A stretch of DNA of 64,000 nt from Pseudomonadales bacterium (GCA_012103535.1 WLWQ01000004.1:186001-250000); one strand, 5' to 3'; positions 1 through 9,941 are shown, counted from the stretch's first letter. A program made the numbers and translations. The notes: generated by a model not told the origin, from the letters alone.

Positions 1-243
1 TTACTTAATTTTGCTCTCAAACCGATGATCCGATATCGGCTTACCTAGTAATAAGACTAGCTCAGGATAAACGGCAATTCTCACAAAATATCGATTAATT
101 ACGTGCATAGTCTCTAATCCTGTATTTACGTGCTGCTATTTAGCGTAAATCTTCGATAGCTCTGTTAAATATCTTTGAGTTTTTAGCCGTAGTGCCGCAA
201 CATCGGCGCTGAATCGTGGCAATTTTATTGGAGAGGGGGAGAA
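1..243. other. Left-edge intergenic region, no supported gene
   Basis: AT-rich sequence ahead of the PQQ-type gene. The last bases carry a strong ribosome binding site (GGAGAGGGGGAG) directly before the ATG at 244. A 35-codon minus-strand ORF at 1-108 is possible but has only a weak ribosome binding site, and I do not call it. No terminator or repeat is evident. Confidence 0.5.
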
Positions 244-2007
244 ATGAAGCAAAAATCCAGGGTAGAGCGAATTCGTCAATTTTCAATCGCCTGTTTCTTG
301 ATACTTGGAACTTTTAGCTCCATTAGCCATGGACAATCCTCCGATGAAATCTTGCGGAGTTTGAGTGAAGTCACCAACGCTATGCTGGAAAACCCACCCG
401 CGCAAGACTGGCTGATATGGAGAAGAAACTATGCCAGTTATGGCCACAGTCCATTAAATCAAATCACGTCTTCCAATATAGGAGATTTATCTCTCGCTTG
501 GGATGTTGAATTAGAAACTGGTCCCAATACTCCTACGCCGCTGGTCCATGACGGCGTGATGTACTTATTAAGTACACGAGACACTCTGCTAGCAATGGAT
601 GCACGCAATGGCAATGAGCTGTGGCGCTATCAACATGAATCATCGGCCGCGGCGAGTTCCAAGATTGGTATAGCGCTGCATGGCAATAAGGTCTTAATGC
701 CTACGGCGGATCTGCATGTAGTGGCCCTTGATAGTAAAACAGGCGCAGTCTTGTGGGATACGGGAATTGAAGCTACCCAGGCGGGACCGCTTCCGTATGC
801 GTTGCGTGGAGCGCCGGTGGTGGCCGGGGATACTCTTATTCAAGGCGTAACAGCCACAATGGTTCCTGGTGGCGGATTTATCGTCGGTATCGATTTAGAG
901 AGCGGTGATGAGAGTTGGCGATTTAATACGGTTGCAAGACCGGGTGAGCCAGGCGGCAATACCTGGAATGATATTCCACTGGAGCAGCGCAGTGGAGGCT
1001 CGGTTTGGGTTCCCGGTTCCTACGATGCAGAATTAGATTTGGTTTATTTTGGTCTAGCTCCAACCTATAACACCGAACCATTGCTGCGACCAGTGAACTT
1101 GAATGGAGTTTCTAATGATGCGCTGTATACCAATTCCACGATTGCTTTGCGGCCGGGCACGGGCGAATTGGTTTGGTATTTTCAGCATATCGCTAATGAT
1201 CAATGGGATCTGGATTGGGTTTACGAGAGACAACTGATTGAACTTGATATCGGTGGAGTAGAGCGAAAAATCGTTCTAACTGCTGGCAAAATGGCCCTTT
1301 ATGATGCCCTGGACGCCGCGACCGGAGAATATCTTTTTTCCATTGATCTGGGCCTGCAAAACATAGTAACTGCGATCGATCCGGAAACGGGAGCAAAGAC
1401 CATTAGTCCCGCAGCCACGCCGAATGCGGAAGATACCCATCTGCTCTGCCCGTTTGCCAATGGTGGTCGAAATTGGCAATCCGCTAGCTACAATCCTCAG
1501 AGTAAGATTCTTTTTCTTCCGATTGCTGAAATATGTATGGATGGTGGACCTACTGGTCAAGGCGGAATTCTCTCAACCGGAGCGGCGATGCGACCAATGC
1601 CGAGCCCGCTGGCTGGCAGTGACGGCAGATTCGGTCGTTGGCAAGCAGTTAACGTAGAAACTCAAAAACTTGTCTGGAGCCACCGCGAAGTCGTACCTCC
1701 CACCAGCGCCGCGCTTTCTACAGCTGGTGGCGTCGTTTTCATTGGTGCCTTGGATGAGTCGTTTAAGGCGTTGGATGAGGCAACCGGAGTAGTCTTATGG
1801 GAAACCGACCTTGGTGATATTCCTGCTTCGTTTCCCATTACCTTCCAGGTCGGAGAAACTCAATATGTGGCAGTGGCAATAGGCACACCTACCATTAATG
1901 CTAATGTATGGATTGGCGTCGTGAATGGATTTCTTGGTGGAGATGATAATGTGATTCGCAATCTGTCTCGCAATGGCCCGGCGCTCAAAGTTTTCGCTCT
2001 GGAGTAG
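244..2007 (+). CDS. Exported PQQ-type beta-propeller dehydrogenase (quinoprotein)
   Basis: The 587-residue protein begins with a basic n-region and a hydrophobic stretch ending near SHGQ (about residue 31), a signal peptide, so it should act in the periplasm. The rest is an eight-bladed quinoprotein-type propeller: repeated blades of the form LLAMDARNGNELWRY and VVALDSKTGAVLWDTG, typical tryptophan docking motifs of PQQ alcohol/glucose dehydrogenases. NDQWDLDWVYE near residues 318-328 matches the HDxWDxD region that carries the catalytic Asp in this family. There is no C-terminal cytochrome c domain, so electrons would have to leave through a separate carrier; the next gene encodes a protein with heme motifs. 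The substrate cannot be told from sequence. A strong Shine-Dalgarno supports the start. No PQQ synthesis genes are in the window. Confidence 0.8.
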   Translation: MKQKSRVERIRQFSIACFLILGTFSSISHGQSSDEILRSLSEVTNAMLENPPAQDWLIWRRNYASYGHSPLNQITSSNIGDLSLAWDVELETGPNTPTPLVHDGVMYLLSTRDTLLAMDARNGNELWRYQHESSAAASSKIGIALHGNKVLMPTADLHVVALDSKTGAVLWDTGIEATQAGPLPYALRGAPVVAGDTLIQGVTATMVPGGGFIVGIDLESGDESWRFNTVARPGEPGGNTWNDIPLEQRSGGSVWVPGSYDAELDLVYFGLAPTYNTEPLLRPVNLNGVSNDALYTNSTIALRPGTGELVWYFQHIANDQWDLDWVYERQLIELDIGGVERKIVLTAGKMALYDALDAATGEYLFSIDLGLQNIVTAIDPETGAKTISPAATPNAEDTHLLCPFANGGRNWQSASYNPQSKILFLPIAEICMDGGPTGQGGILSTGAAMRPMPSPLAGSDGRFGRWQAVNVETQKLVWSHREVVPPTSAALSTAGGVVFIGALDESFKALDEATGVVLWETDLGDIPASFPITFQVGETQYVAVAIGTPTINANVWIGVVNGFLGGDDNVIRNLSRNGPALKVFALE

Positions 2008-2394
2008 CAAGACTAGACAATGAAAAAGGCGAGCATTGAACAGCCATAGTCTTATTCTGTCACGGTGCTAGTAAAGATCGTTTCATAACCTTCGTTTCTA
2101 AATAAACACTTAGCGCCAGATATCACACAATAAAATCAAACATTTATGATCACATTGTTATCTGAAAGCTTAGCTTATGCAGGTATTTGTATTGAACTGC
2201 ATCACAGTTATTAGTTAATTGTTTAGTATTTGTTTATTCCTGCCATATTTTGCTATTCCTGTGATCCGGTTAACCCTATTTCTAAAATATCTCCACCGTT
2301 ATGTGAGCTAGATACTCACGCTCGCTATTCACTCTAACCAATAATAATCCTCACGATCCAATTATCGAATTTTGAAATTGGAAGGAGAGTTTTT
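2008..2394. other. Intergenic region before the heme-motif protein
   Basis: About 390 AT-rich bases without a credible ORF. Just before the downstream gene an inverted repeat CCAATT...AATTGG (about 2359-2382) precedes a strong ribosome binding site (GGAAGGAGAG), which could modulate access to it. AACTG-CATCA-CAGTT near 2195-2210 is another short palindrome. No Rho-independent terminator is visible behind the PQQ gene. Confidence 0.4.
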
Positions 2395-4926
2395 ATGGTT
2401 AAGTATTTAAGTAAAACTTTCTCTGTATTGTTTTTAGTTTTGTTGTGCCTAAACACTGCCAATGCCAGCCGTTCCACAATTTCAAATGGATACTTATATG
2501 TACCCCGCATTGATCTAGATGGTTTCGGCGCGATGGAGTTAACTTTTCGTATCGAGTATACGAACGAGTATCTTTTAGTCCTTGAGACTGCAACAGAAAC
2601 ATCGCTATCTATTTCTAATTCCGGCTCGTTCAATGATTCAGACATGAGTCTTGAAATAGACGAGGTGGAATTGGAATCTGGTGATCTCTACGCGGTGCAA
2701 CTAGACCTTGTGTCCCAAGATGGGCAAATAGTTTTTAATATTACAGATGCAGAACATCTTAATCCGCCTGATCCTGGCTCTAATCAAGAACCCGCATCAA
2801 CTTCAAATGTCGAAGCCTCACCGTTGTATGATGATATGTGCAGTAACTGTCACGCAGCCAATGGCACAGGAACCGGATCTGGACCTTCGCTAATTTCCTG
2901 CGCGAACTGTAGCAGCAGTTCGGCGCTCGCAAACTACATTCGAGACACAATGCCGTTAGGGCAGGCTACTAGCTGCGATATTGGTTGTGCGAATTCAGTG
3001 GCTGACTACGTGCTTGCCGCATTTAATGCATCGAATCAACAAATCTCTTCCCAGTCTATTGGGTTCATTCAGTTGCTAGATGATTCAGCAGCACTAAGGC
3101 GTGCGGCACAGCAATTGGTGGGTCGTCTCCCCAGGGCTGATGAATTTCAGGCTATTTCCGTGGCTGGGTCCGGAGGATTGAGACAAGTGATAAACGGCAT
3201 GATGACCGAGGATGCTTTTTACGACCGGTTGTCTGAAATCTGGAATGATTATTTGCTTACCGATAAATACCATTCGCGCAATGGTTCGGAAGCAGCTCTG
3301 CAACTGCTAAGCAGTGATGATTATCCAAACAAGCGCTGGTTCGATCCTGGTAAAGATAATCGAGATGATGAGTACAGTGATGTTAGACGAGCGACAAACG
3401 ATTCGGTTGCTCGCGAACCACTCGAGTTAATCAACTATGTCGTAGAAAACGATTTAGCATTTACGCAAATCTTGACGGCGAACTATATGATGATGTCGCC
3501 GTACTCCGCCCAGACATTCGGTGTCAGTGAGCCAATTTTTGAAAATCCAAATGACCCTAACGAATTCAGGCCGGTCACGACGCGGTCGATTCCCCATGCT
3601 GGAATCCTGACTTCCCATATGTTTTTAAATCGATATCCAACGACTTCAACTAATCGGAACAGGGGTAGAGCAAGGATCGTGTTCGACTTGTTTTTGGATA
3701 CTGACATACTCGCCATTGAGGGAGTCAGACCGGGAAATTCGGTAGACATAACTACGCCGATTCCCACGATCAACAATCCTGAATGTTCGAAATGTCATTC
3801 CGTACTCGATCCAGTTGCTTCCATTTTCCAAAACTGGGATCACAAAGGCCGCTATAGACCAGCCCGCCTATCTAAGTACGGCTGGTACACGGATATGGAA
3901 CCGAGAGGATTTAATGGTGCACCTATGCCTCTGTCTGGAAATGTGGATTCTTCCTTGCAGTGGTTAGGCAGGCAAATAGCTGCCGATCCCAGATTTCCTC
4001 GCGCGGTGACTCGGATCATGGTGAACGGATTGACCGGTAAGGAACCGCTCAAGTCACCGGATGATGCCAATGCTTCGCAGTCTGAAATTGATGCTTTTAT
4101 TGCAGAGCGTACCTTGCTTAACGATGTGCAAACGAGTTTTGTCAATGATGGTTACAACCTTAAAACATTAGTAAGGGAAGTCATGATGAGTCCTTATTGG
4201 CGAGCAAAGGGTCTAACCAGCAATGCCAATGAAGATGCGCACGCGCTAACCGGTGCCAGCTATTTACTCTCTCCTGAACAACTCGATCGAAAAATCTATT
4301 CCCTTTTTGGTTTCGATTGGCGTCGTTCAATGGATAGTTATTACAAGGATCAGAACAGCTACTGGGCTTCAAAACTGCGAATCAACTTTCATCAAATCTA
4401 TGGTGGTATAGATTCTGACAGCATTACAACTCGATTGACTTCGCCAAACGGCTTGATGGGCGCCATGCAATTACGAATGGCCAACGAATTATCCTGTTAT
4501 GCAGTTCCACACGACTTCTGGTTGCCCGAATCACAGCGGCGCCTGTTCAGGTACGTCAATCATGAAACCAGTCCTTATAACGAGGCTGGCAATATTGATT
4601 CCACGTCAATGTCGCAAATTCGTCAGAACATTCAGTTTCTACATGAATACTTGCTCGGCGAACGAGTTGCCATCGGTTCACCAGAATATCAGGTTAGCGA
4701 AGACCTCTTCATGAATACTCTGAACCGTGGTCGCCAGATAATTTTGAATGGTGGTGGCGAGTGGTATTTAACGCGCTTGCCTAGTGATTGTGATCGCACC
4801 AAAGATTTAGACGGTAACGAATTATCTGAAGATGATCGACTAAGAGAAGATCGACAATATGTAATTCGGTCCTGGATGGCTGTTGTTGCCTATTTACTGG
4901 CGGACTACAAGTTTTTCTATAGCTAG
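2395..4926 (+). CDS. Exported cytochrome c-motif protein, DUF1592/DUF1588-like
   Basis: An 843-residue protein with a signal peptide ending near TANAS (residue 25). An N-terminal beta-rich part of about 100 residues is followed by a c-type heme motif, CSNCH at residues 149-153, in a small cytochrome-like domain. A long helical region follows (from about 220) that resembles the DUF1592/DUF1588 proteins abundant in planctomycetes and some marine Proteobacteria. A second heme-type motif, CSKCH at 464-468, lies in the stretch NPECSKCHSVLDPVA that is typical of DUF1588. The gene lies 29 bp before a DUF1501 protein, and such heme-domain and DUF1501 proteins are often neighbours. Cellular role unknown; periplasmic electron transfer or polymer attack are only guesses. 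Start chosen for its strong Shine-Dalgarno and signal peptide. Confidence 0.6.
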   Translation: MVKYLSKTFSVLFLVLLCLNTANASRSTISNGYLYVPRIDLDGFGAMELTFRIEYTNEYLLVLETATETSLSISNSGSFNDSDMSLEIDEVELESGDLYAVQLDLVSQDGQIVFNITDAEHLNPPDPGSNQEPASTSNVEASPLYDDMCSNCHAANGTGTGSGPSLISCANCSSSSALANYIRDTMPLGQATSCDIGCANSVADYVLAAFNASNQQISSQSIGFIQLLDDSAALRRAAQQLVGRLPRADEFQAISVAGSGGLRQVINGMMTEDAFYDRLSEIWNDYLLTDKYHSRNGSEAALQLLSSDDYPNKRWFDPGKDNRDDEYSDVRRATNDSVAREPLELINYVVENDLAFTQILTANYMMMSPYSAQTFGVSEPIFENPNDPNEFRPVTTRSIPHAGILTSHMFLNRYPTTSTNRNRGRARIVFDLFLDTDILAIEGVRPGNSVDITTPIPTINNPECSKCHSVLDPVASIFQNWDHKGRYRPARLSKYGWYTDMEPRGFNGAPMPLSGNVDSSLQWLGRQIAADPRFPRAVTRIMVNGLTGKEPLKSPDDANASQSEIDAFIAERTLLNDVQTSFVNDGYNLKTLVREVMMSPYWRAKGLTSNANEDAHALTGASYLLSPEQLDRKIYSLFGFDWRRSMDSYYKDQNSYWASKLRINFHQIYGGIDSDSITTRLTSPNGLMGAMQLRMANELSCYAVPHDFWLPESQRRLFRYVNHETSPYNEAGNIDSTSMSQIRQNIQFLHEYLLGERVAIGSPEYQVSEDLFMNTLNRGRQIILNGGGEWYLTRLPSDCDRTKDLDGNELSEDDRLREDRQYVIRSWMAVVAYLLADYKFFYS

Positions 4927-4955
4927 CTGTATGGCGATAGAAGAGGAGAACGCTT

Positions 4956-6245
4956 ATGTACAGAAGACAGTTTTTAAAATATCTCGGCAGTTCAGGCTTG
5001 AGTTTGGCCATGCCGTTTTCATTGAGCAATGCTCAATCAGCAGCGCCTGATCGATTCTGGATTTCCGTCAATGCTGGCGGCGGATGGGATCCTATTTATT
5101 TCATCGATCCGAAGGGAGATCGACCCCGGCTCGATGGTAGAGGTCCGGTTAATAACTATTCGGTTAGCGCGATAACAAGTTCGGGTAATATTGTTTTCCC
5201 TTCATCCTATCCCACGCAAATAGATCCGCCGGATGCAAATTCAACAGGCCACTTCGCGAATTTTTTCCCGAAACATGCCAATCGCTTATTAGTCATTAAC
5301 GGCGTGGACACCCAAACTAACAACCATGACGCAGGATCTCGTTATGTTTGGAGTGGCAAGATTGAAGATGGCTATCCCAGCTTTGGTGCGATAGCGGCCG
5401 CGGCAAGCGCGCCAACCGAGCCCTTGGCATACATCAGCAATGGTGGATATGACAATACGGCTTCCTTGGTGGCGCCGGCGCGCATCGGTGAAGGCGAAGT
5501 ATTTCAGCAGCTCGCCTTTCCTAATGCGTCGCGCCCCTGGGAAGAACAAGGAGAGCAGTCGCCTTACTTTGATGATTCGATTTATGCGGAGATTGAGAAA
5601 GCGCGGTTAGATCGACTAAATCGATTAGTGAATGCTTCGACACTGCCACTACAGAAGCAACAGATGAATGAGTTGTTGATGTCCAGGGTTGGAGACAATA
5701 ACTTGAATCGATTGGTTCAGCTCTTGCCGGAACGAGTATCCAGTGGCTTGGAAGGTCAGGCGGAAGTTGCGGTCGCAGCATTTTCGAGTGGTATCGCGGT
5801 AAGTGCCAATATGCACATGGGTGGTTTTGATACCCACGGTAACCATGATCAGAATCACAGTCGTCGATTGACTGAACTCTTAGAAGGTATCGATCACCTT
5901 TGGACGCAAATCGAACAAAACGATTTACAGGATCGGGTGACCGTAATCGTGGGCTCGGATTTTGGTCGAACACCCTTTTACAACGACGGTAACGGTAAGG
6001 ATCACTGGAATGTAATCAGCATCATGGCGATGGGAGCGGGTGTTAGAGGCAATCGTGTTATCGGGGGAACCAATGATCACGTTGAAGCATTAAGCATAAA
6101 TCCGCAATCGCTGCAGCTTGATCCGAATGGTGTAACTTTAACTCCTGAACACATTCACGTTGCACTGCGCCGAATGGCTGGAATCGATTCAAACTTGAAT
6201 AGCCAATTCGGAATTGCTGAGTCCTATATCAATTTGTTTGGCTAG
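4956..6245 (+). CDS. Tat-exported DUF1501 family protein
   Basis: The 429-residue protein opens with RRQFLKYLG, a twin-arginine signal (RRxFLK), then a hydrophobic stretch ending near SNAQSA, so it is probably exported folded. The body has DUF1501 features: an early glycine-rich GGGWDP motif, HxxGSRYVWSG, the GGFDTHGNHDQNHSRRL block near residues 288-302, and VGSDFGRTPFYN with a following KDHW, the sulfatase/alkaline-phosphatase-like metal region of this family. It starts 29 bp after the heme-motif protein behind the ribosome binding site AGAGGAGA, so the two are likely one transcription unit. Family function is not established. Confidence 0.75.
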   Translation: MYRRQFLKYLGSSGLSLAMPFSLSNAQSAAPDRFWISVNAGGGWDPIYFIDPKGDRPRLDGRGPVNNYSVSAITSSGNIVFPSSYPTQIDPPDANSTGHFANFFPKHANRLLVINGVDTQTNNHDAGSRYVWSGKIEDGYPSFGAIAAAASAPTEPLAYISNGGYDNTASLVAPARIGEGEVFQQLAFPNASRPWEEQGEQSPYFDDSIYAEIEKARLDRLNRLVNASTLPLQKQQMNELLMSRVGDNNLNRLVQLLPERVSSGLEGQAEVAVAAFSSGIAVSANMHMGGFDTHGNHDQNHSRRLTELLEGIDHLWTQIEQNDLQDRVTVIVGSDFGRTPFYNDGNGKDHWNVISIMAMGAGVRGNRVIGGTNDHVEALSINPQSLQLDPNGVTLTPEHIHVALRRMAGIDSNLNSQFGIAESYINLFG

Positions 6246-6248
6246 TAA

Positions 6249-6962
6249 TTATTCGGCGTAGATAGCGTTGCCCTCGATAATCCTAAGTAACTCAGCTGGA
6301 CTCATATAGGCACCGCCACCACCCTCGATGTTGGCGGCTGCTTCAGCCGATGCCGCGAAGCGACCGCGGACAAACAGAGCATGATCGTAACGTTGCCAAC
6401 CCAAACCATGGCTTATTAGTCTTCTATCTGTGTTTCTTTCAAAATTGATTCGACAATCAGTCAATTGGCAAACTCCATCTGTCGCGATTCCAAAAAAGGA
6501 TCGGTCCAGGTAGTACACGGTGTGGGCTAATTCATGGCCAATAATCCCCACCTGAGCATTGAAAGGTTGATTCTTGAGTAGCAATACATCTCTGGGTCCA
6601 TCCAGGTGATCGTCAATGATTACCAGATAGGTTCGATTTTTGGCTGAGCGCAACAATGAAGTCCACAGAGGTCTTGAAGATAGCGGGATGCCTACATCAT
6701 CGATGATAAATCTAATTTTCACTGATTTGAGGTCGGGGTAATGGCTCAAAGCCAATAAGACTTGCAATTCATAGCCCGGTGGCAATTCCTTATTGGTGCC
6801 AAATTCCGCCAACAATTCGGAGTAACGTGCACGCTCAGTAGTTTCTGCGTATTCCCTGACGGCAGAAACTTCTGCACTTTGTGCAGCAAATGCCCAGCAC
6901 AACGTAATAGCTGTGAGAATCTTGGTGCATATCGAGTGAGTGCGTGTAGGACTCTTCTGCAT
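6249..6962 (-). CDS. Secreted zincin-like metallopeptidase (HExxH), hypothetical
   Basis: A 237-residue protein with a signal peptide ending near AAQSAEV (about residue 29). It carries a zinc-peptidase motif HELAH within VGIIGHELAHTVYY, and some 30 residues later FERNTD, whose Glu fits the third metal ligand of gluzincin-like proteins. This supports a periplasmic metal-dependent hydrolase, although no close family can be named. It converges on the DUF1501 gene with 3 bp between the stop codons, so the pair probably shares a termination region. A purely structural role with an intact motif cannot be excluded. Confidence 0.6.
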   Translation of the reverse strand: MQKSPTRTHSICTKILTAITLCWAFAAQSAEVSAVREYAETTERARYSELLAEFGTNKELPPGYELQVLLALSHYPDLKSVKIRFIIDDVGIPLSSRPLWTSLLRSAKNRTYLVIIDDHLDGPRDVLLLKNQPFNAQVGIIGHELAHTVYYLDRSFFGIATDGVCQLTDCRINFERNTDRRLISHGLGWQRYDHALFVRGRFAASAEAAANIEGGGGAYMSPAELLRIIEGNAIYAE

Positions 6963-7162
6963 TTTTTGACTTTATAGCAAGAATTTTGGGGGAACAAGCG
7001 CAGCGTGGCCTGCAGGCACATAAATTCCAGGATTTCCCACAAATCTGGGGTTAGCTGTCAGATTTTAAAAATGTGTATTAGTTCATGAATTCAATAATTT
7101 GATCTGAGATACTCTGCAATCAATACTAAGATTATAAAATGGGTTTTAGTTAGAGATAGCCT

Positions 7163-7543
7163 ATGAATAGTGAGCGCAGAAAATATCCTCGAGTAGAAAT
7201 CGGTGGAGAAGTAAATATTCAAATTGCTGGAGTAATTCGCAACGGCAGTTTGATTAATGTATCTCCGGCGGGTATTCAGATTGAATGCCGCCATCAGCTG
7301 ATCGAACAACTCGCCAAATTTAAATCGGAAGCAGGACTCTATCCCGATTTCGAACTGGAGTTTGCAGTGCCGAATTCCAAAAAACGTGACAAGAATGGCA
7401 AGCCTATAAAGTCGACATGTAATGTATCTAATTGTCGTCGCTTAAGTCAGGACATTTATCATCTTGGTCTAAATTTCGTCTCGCTTTCGGAAAAAGACGA
7501 GCAAAAAGTATCTGACTACATTGATCACGTTGCTGTAGCATAG
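7163..7543 (+). CDS. PilZ domain protein (cyclic di-GMP binding)
   Basis: A 126-residue single-domain protein. The N-terminal RKYPR (RxxxR) and the later NVSPAGIQI (N/DxSxxG) are the two cyclic di-GMP contact motifs of PilZ domains, correctly ordered and spaced. The C-terminal part (SNCRRLSQDIYHLGLNFVSLS) matches the last PilZ strands. There is no signal peptide or membrane segment, so it is cytoplasmic. Such stand-alone PilZ proteins act as adaptors that pass second-messenger levels to motility, secretion or polysaccharide machinery. No partner gene is adjacent. Confidence 0.85.
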   Translation: MNSERRKYPRVEIGGEVNIQIAGVIRNGSLINVSPAGIQIECRHQLIEQLAKFKSEAGLYPDFELEFAVPNSKKRDKNGKPIKSTCNVSNCRRLSQDIYHLGLNFVSLSEKDEQKVSDYIDHVAVA

Positions 7544-7628
7544 TAATTGTGCGATTAAGCAGCTTTCGAGCGAGTTATTCTGTTTCGCGCGGATTTTCAT
7601 TCCATCGGTAATCCATTATTATGCAGGC

Positions 7629-8819
7629 ATGAAATCAGTGTCTGCCGTTCTCGTTTCTTTTTGTCTATCGCTGACATTAAGCCTCCCCGTCAATGCTCAA
7701 GATCAATCATTCGATGATTGGCTTGAAGAGTTGCGAACCGAAGCGCTAGCTCTTGGTATTAGCGAATCCACTCTCATTGCACTGGATAGCTTGGAGGCTC
7801 CGCTAGAGAGAGTCCTGGAGCTGGACAACAGTCAACCAGAATTTGTGCAAACGTTTACTCGCTATCTGTCACTGCGAATTACAGCCAATCAAATAAGTCG
7901 CGGCCAGAATTTGCTACAACAGCATGCGGCCCTGCTGGAAGAAGTTCGACAACGATACGGAGTTCAGCCTCATTATCTGGTTGCGTTCTGGGCGGTTGAA
8001 AGTAATTACGGCAGAGCTACTGGAGGATTTTCAGTCCTACAGGCATTGGCAACACTGGCCTATGATCCGCGCCGGTCTGCATTTTTTCGAAGAGAACTTC
8101 TGACAGCCTTACAAATAATCGACGAAGGGCATATTGCCGCCGATAACATGAGTGGGTCCTGGGCAGGCGCCATGGGGCAACTGCAATTTTTACCTTCGGT
8201 TTTTTATGAATACGGTGTGGATGGCAATAACGATGGCCGCATCGATATCTGGAATAGCCTGCCAGATATTTTTCACTCAGCCGCAAACTTCCTCTCCAAT
8301 TTAGGCTGGCGAGGGGATGAAAGATGGGGCAGAGAAGTAGTTTTGCCGAATGATTTCGATTTCAGCTTGGTGGGAACGCGCACACGTAAACCTCTGCAAG
8401 AGTGGCAGGAGTTGGGCATTACCCAGCTAAATGGCAACCCGATTCCCGTGGCGAACATGAACGCTTCTGTTGTACTGCCGGCCGGTGCGAGCGGTCCTGC
8501 GTTTCTCGGCTATCAAAACTTTCGCGCCACAATGGGATACAACCCTTCTACTTATTATGCATTAACCGTTGGGCACCTGGCAGATCGTTATACAGGGGCC
8601 GGCCCAATTCAGCGCATGCCAGTAAATGAGCAAGCAATGAGTGTGGCAGACGTCATGGAATTGCAAGAATTGTTGAATGCTTCTGGATTCGATTCTGGAC
8701 AGCCCGATGGCAGAGTAGGCAGGCAAACCAGAGCTGCAATTCGCGCCTTCCAAGAGAGTATAAACATGCCAATGGATGGTTATGCATCGGCGCAATTACT
8801 TGAAAGCTTGCGTAACTAA
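7629..8819 (+). CDS. Lytic murein transglycosylase, MltB family, with peptidoglycan-binding domain
   Basis: A 396-residue exported protein with a signal peptide ending near VNAQDQ. The SLT_2/MltB fold covers about residues 30-320: AFWAVESNYGR places the catalytic Glu at 124, and GAMGQLQFLPS and DGRIDIWNSLPDI are characteristic of the family. The last 60 residues (VMELQELLNASGFDSGQPDG...) are a PG_binding_1 domain. There is no lipobox, so unlike E. coli MltB it is a soluble periplasmic form. It would cleave the MurNAc-GlcNAc bond, forming 1,6-anhydromuramic ends during wall turnover. Length and domain order fit the MltB-like group in marine gammaproteobacteria. Confidence 0.9.
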   Translation: MKSVSAVLVSFCLSLTLSLPVNAQDQSFDDWLEELRTEALALGISESTLIALDSLEAPLERVLELDNSQPEFVQTFTRYLSLRITANQISRGQNLLQQHAALLEEVRQRYGVQPHYLVAFWAVESNYGRATGGFSVLQALATLAYDPRRSAFFRRELLTALQIIDEGHIAADNMSGSWAGAMGQLQFLPSVFYEYGVDGNNDGRIDIWNSLPDIFHSAANFLSNLGWRGDERWGREVVLPNDFDFSLVGTRTRKPLQEWQELGITQLNGNPIPVANMNASVVLPAGASGPAFLGYQNFRATMGYNPSTYYALTVGHLADRYTGAGPIQRMPVNEQAMSVADVMELQELLNASGFDSGQPDGRVGRQTRAAIRAFQESINMPMDGYASAQLLESLRN

Positions 8820-8826
8820 ATTTTAA

Positions 8827-8847
8827 AACTGCACTTTCATTGCAGTT
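8827..8847 (+). terminator. Weak hairpin behind the mltB-like gene
   Basis: Seven-base inverted repeat AACTGCA - 7 nt loop - TGCAGTT, starting 7 bp after the stop codon. The T-tract after it is poor (GGATTTCC), so it may be a weak terminator or a 3'-end stabiliser. Confidence 0.35.
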
Positions 8848-8912
8848 GGATTTCCTCTGGTTTATGCTTGCGCCGCCTCTATATAGCACCCGTAATTCTG
8901 CGAATTTAATCA

Positions 8913-9941
8913 ATGACCAGCCCAGCATCCTTACCTGAGACCGAGCAATCTTTACTGCGATTTCGCCGTGTTGCTCTGATTACTCTAGCGGCGGTCTACT
9001 TTTTAATTCTCGTGGGTGCCAGCGTGCGGGCTTCAGGTGCTGGTATGGGCTGTCCCGACTGGCCTACCTGTTTCGGACAATGGATCCCGCCTACTCATGA
9101 ATCCCAATTGCCTAATAATTATCAGGAAGTCTATGCCGAACTGGGTTATGCCGATACTCGTTTCAACGTGGTTAAGACCTGGACCGAATACACAAATCGC
9201 TTGGTAGGGGTAACCATTGGCTTACTAATTTTTTTAACTGCTCTGTATTCCTGGCCATTAAGACGGATGAATAACTCGATATTTGTTGCGTCGGTAGCGG
9301 CTTTTTTGATGGTTGGTTTCCAAGGATGGTTGGGGGCAAAAGTAGTCAGCTCAAACCTGCAGCCCGGTATGATAACTATTCATATGCTAATGGCGCTGGC
9401 GATCGTCGGTACCTTATTGTTCGCCCTGGCGGAGGCTAGACGCGGTGCGATGGCAAGACAACCTGTAACTGGCATCGATTCCCGCTTTGAATTATGGCTC
9501 TATGTTGTATTGGGAATGACGGTGCTTCAGGTTGCTATGGGTACTCAGGTCCGGGAGATGACAGATTTTATTCGGGAAGCTCAGGGAGAAGCGTTGCGCT
9601 CGAGCTGGATAGAGGCGATGCCCTGGTTTTTTCTAGTGCATCGTTCATTTTCTGCATTGGTGCTGGTGGCGAATCTGTGGCTCGCACGTCTGCTTGTGAA
9701 TTCATTAGGTTGGCAACACGTATTAACTCGTCTTACCTTTGCCATGATTCTAGTCATCGGCCTAAGTGTTGTTTCAGGTGCCACGCTGGGGCATCTGGGA
9801 ATGCCAGCTTTTGTGCAACCGACTCACTTATTGGCAGCTGCTTTGCTGTTCGGATTACAGTTTCTAATCTGGTTGAGCTATCGCCATTCTAGAGATAGCT
9901 CGCCGGAATTACGCATTAGGGAGTCAAGGGGTCAGGTCTAA
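8913..9941 (+). CDS. Heme A synthase (COX15/CtaA family)
   Basis: A 342-residue polytopic membrane protein with about eight hydrophobic helices. It carries the COX15/CtaA signatures RASGAGMGCPDWPTCFG near the N terminus and conserved histidines in ITIHMLMALA, LVHRSFSALV, GHLGMP and QPTHLLAA, the expected heme ligands. It hydroxylates the C8 methyl of heme O to a formyl group, giving heme A for aa3-type cytochrome oxidase. No ctaB or cox genes lie beside it here, which is somewhat unusual. Its 3' end overlaps the convergent propeller gene by 26 bp. Confidence 0.88.
   Translation: MTSPASLPETEQSLLRFRRVALITLAAVYFLILVGASVRASGAGMGCPDWPTCFGQWIPPTHESQLPNNYQEVYAELGYADTRFNVVKTWTEYTNRLVGVTIGLLIFLTALYSWPLRRMNNSIFVASVAAFLMVGFQGWLGAKVVSSNLQPGMITIHMLMALAIVGTLLFALAEARRGAMARQPVTGIDSRFELWLYVVLGMTVLQVAMGTQVREMTDFIREAQGEALRSSWIEAMPWFFLVHRSFSALVLVANLWLARLLVNSLGWQHVLTRLTFAMILVIGLSVVSGATLGHLGMPAFVQPTHLLAAALLFGLQFLIWLSYRHSRDSSPELRIRESRGQV

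Noticed and set aside
1..108. Minus-strand 35-codon ORF at the left edge (MHVINRYFVR...)
   Set aside because: Short, only a weak AGGA at 9 nt spacing, no recognisable features; likely chance.
5521..5973. 150-codon minus-strand ORF in the DUF1501 gene
   Set aside because: Shadow of a well supported gene on the other strand.
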